From Bryobacterales bacterium (GTDB taxonomy: Bacteria > Acidobacteriota > Terriglobia > Bryobacterales > Bryobacteraceae), in the NCBI GenBank assembly GCA_020853155.1, contig JADYZL010000420.1, positions 1 to 7,702 of the forward strand: DNA of 7,702 nt. The letters are read 5' to 3'. The position numbers and the translations under genes were made by a program. Below the pieces are notes generated by a model. It did no database searches and was not told the DNA's origin. It saw nothing but the letters and a program-made list of their open reading frames with translations. This document shows, one piece after another, positions 6,628 to 7,702 of this stretch. Position 1 is the stretch's first letter. The number at the start of each line of letters is the position of its first letter.

Positions 6628-6652
6628 AGGCGACGGCGGATTACCGTCGCCT
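6628..6652 (-). terminator. First hairpin after the TonB-dependent receptor stop codon
   Basis: AGGCGACGG (6628-6636) and CCGTCGCCT (6644-6652) are perfect nine-base inverted repeats with a seven-base loop, starting 10 bases after the stop. On the minus strand only TTCC follows, so the U-tract is poor. On the plus strand the stem is followed by the T-rich CTTCGTTTTGTT, but no plus-strand gene ends here. Confidence 0.55.
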
Positions 6653-6662
6653 CTTCGTTTTG

Positions 6663-7702
6663 TTACCAGCTAATGCGTCCACGAAGCTGAATGGTTCGCG
6701 GAGCGTTGCTCTGCTGGCTCAGGTCCTGCAAGCCGGTGGTCGCGTTCGGATTGACGTCCATCGGGCTGTTGAATGCGTTGAAGAAGTCGGCTGCGAATTG
6801 CAGGCTCGCCTTCTCAGTGAGCGCGAACGACTTCGAGAGCGTGAGGTCTGCATTCCAGGCCCCAGGTCCCTTGAAGAAGTTGCGCGCAGTCCAGTTGACA
6901 TTGTCGGCAATCGTCGTGAGCCGTACCGTGCCATCCTTCAAGCGGATGGGAATCCGGTTGTCCATGCCAGGGCCAACCTGGGTAAGAACGCGCTTCGAGC
7001 GATCCACAGGGATCAGCCCTTGCAGCGTGCTCTGGTCAACACCGGTCGCCTTCGTGACGTCAAAGTCTCCCTTGAACCACAGACGCTGCTGACGCCCGCC
7101 GAAGTTGAGCAGCAGACGGTCATCCGCGCTCAAGGTAGGATCGCCGAACAGATAGCGGGAAGCATCCACGCTGAGCCAATTGCCGCTTCTCCAATCACCG
7201 ATACCGGTGAGTTGCCAGCCGCCGACAATGGAGTTCACCAAACCCGACGCATTGCCGAACAGCTTGCGGCCTTTCCCGAAGGGCAGGTCCAGCACCCCAT
7301 TCCAGCGCACGCGATGCGCGGGGATGGATCCGCTGTTGTAATACACGAGCTTGAGCAGATCGTCGTAGCTCATCTGGGGAGCGCCAAGCACCTGGATCGC
7401 CTCCGGCACTTGTGCGATTCCGGTGCCGGTCGAGTTGATGGCGCCGTTTCCACTGCTGAACCCATCCGAATCGCTCGTCGTGAGCGACCGTGTGAAGGTA
7501 TAGAAGAACTGGCTGAGGAAGCCGCTCGAATAGCGCTTCTCATATTCCGCCTGCAGCGAATGGGTGTTCGAATAGCCCGTCCGGTTCACGGCAAACAGGT
7601 TCCAATCCTTGTTTACGCGCATCAGATCGCGATTGCCCGGGGGGTTCACCCCGGTGCGCGTCACGTAATTGAATTCGCTTTCGCGCTGGTTGATGGAGTA
7701 AC
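6663..7702 (-). CDS. TonB-dependent receptor, Oar-like, C-terminal part of the barrel (5' end outside window)
   Basis: The frame is open to the right edge, giving 345 residues before the TAA at 6665-6663. It is a beta-barrel C-terminus: alternating aromatic strands (AEYEKRYSSGFLSQFFYTFT), AHRVRWNGVLDLPFGKGRKL, GGWQLTGIGDWRSGNWL, LTLSKSFALTEKASLQF and FAADFFNAFN, ending RGRISW with a terminal aromatic residue, as expected for barrel insertion. Oar-like receptors of Acidobacteriota normally start with a signal peptide, a carboxypeptidase-regulatory-like domain and a plug; none of these is in view. They import ligands across the outer membrane using TonB energy, and the ligand cannot be told from this part. 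No SusD-like partner gene follows: the next gene is the oxidoreductase, beyond two hairpins and a promoter. A GTG at 7664 lies inside the protein and is not the start. Confidence 0.9.
   Translation of the reverse strand, partial: YSINQRESEFNYVTRTGVNPPGNRDLMRVNKDWNLFAVNRTGYSNTHSLQAEYEKRYSSGFLSQFFYTFTRSLTTSDSDGFSSGNGAINSTGTGIAQVPEAIQVLGAPQMSYDDLLKLVYYNSGSIPAHRVRWNGVLDLPFGKGRKLFGNASGLVNSIVGGWQLTGIGDWRSGNWLSVDASRYLFGDPTLSADDRLLLNFGGRQQRLWFKGDFDVTKATGVDQSTLQGLIPVDRSKRVLTQVGPGMDNRIPIRLKDGTVRLTTIADNVNWTARNFFKGPGAWNADLTLSKSFALTEKASLQFAADFFNAFNSPMDVNPNATTGLQDLSQQSNAPRTIQLRGRISW

Larger units (their letters stand above)
6349..6662. other. Intergenic region between the receptor and the oxidoreductase operon
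   Basis: These 314 bases hold no gene I can support. From the receptor side they contain the two hairpins (6652-6577), about 80 bases with nothing recognised, the palindrome (6494-6480), the promoter (6472-6443), and the leader and ribosome binding site. Strong hairpins followed by a fresh promoter suggest that the receptor and the oxidoreductase are separate transcription units. Confidence 0.7.

Overview
All genes in this 7.7 kb window lie on the minus strand, so transcription runs from high to low coordinates. The DNA is GC-rich (about 60% by eye). Three things suggest the phylum Acidobacteriota, probably the Solibacter/Bryobacter group: an Oar-like TonB-dependent receptor with the 'DLPFGKGRKL ... 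GWQLTGI ... ADFFNAFN' wording common there, a Tat-exported Gfo/Idh/MocA oxidoreductase paired with a TIM-barrel sugar isomerase/epimerase, and the start of an Alternative Complex III operon. This taxonomic call rests on protein style, not on a marker gene.

Layout in the direction of transcription. (1) 7702-6663: the C-terminal 345 residues of an outer-membrane TonB-dependent receptor whose 5' end is outside the window. (2) 6662-6349: a 314-base intergenic region with two tandem hairpins just after the receptor stop, then a 15-base palindrome and a good sigma70-type promoter pointing at the next gene. (3) 6348-4184: a two-gene operon with an ATGA overlap, encoding an exported NAD(P)-dependent oxidoreductase and an exported xylose-isomerase-like TIM-barrel protein. 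(4) 4183-3926: a 258-base intergenic region with two further hairpins, an A8 tract and a short leader hairpin. (5) 3925-1: the first three genes of an Alternative Complex III operon: actA (pentahaem cytochrome c), actB (molybdopterin-oxidoreductase-like/Fe-S fusion) and the N-terminus of actC (NrfD-like quinol-binding membrane subunit, cut by the window edge).

How they work together. The Act proteins form a membrane quinol:electron-acceptor oxidoreductase that stands in for cytochrome bc1. Electrons pass from quinol at ActC through the four Fe-S clusters of ActB and the haems of ActA towards a terminal oxidase. The three genes are packed tightly: a 12-base gap with the actA stop codon inside the actB Shine-Dalgarno, then a TGATG junction. 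The oxidoreductase/isomerase pair looks like a periplasmic sugar-modifying module, possibly acting through a 3-keto-sugar intermediate. Nothing in the sequence shows a functional link between that module, the receptor and the Act operon beyond proximity.

I see no RNA gene, insertion sequence, CRISPR array or broken gene. The long plus-strand open frames are antisense shadows. I did not find an undescribed system. The points most worth a second look are the exported enzyme pair and its promoter/palindrome, and the recurrent paired hairpins between transcription units.
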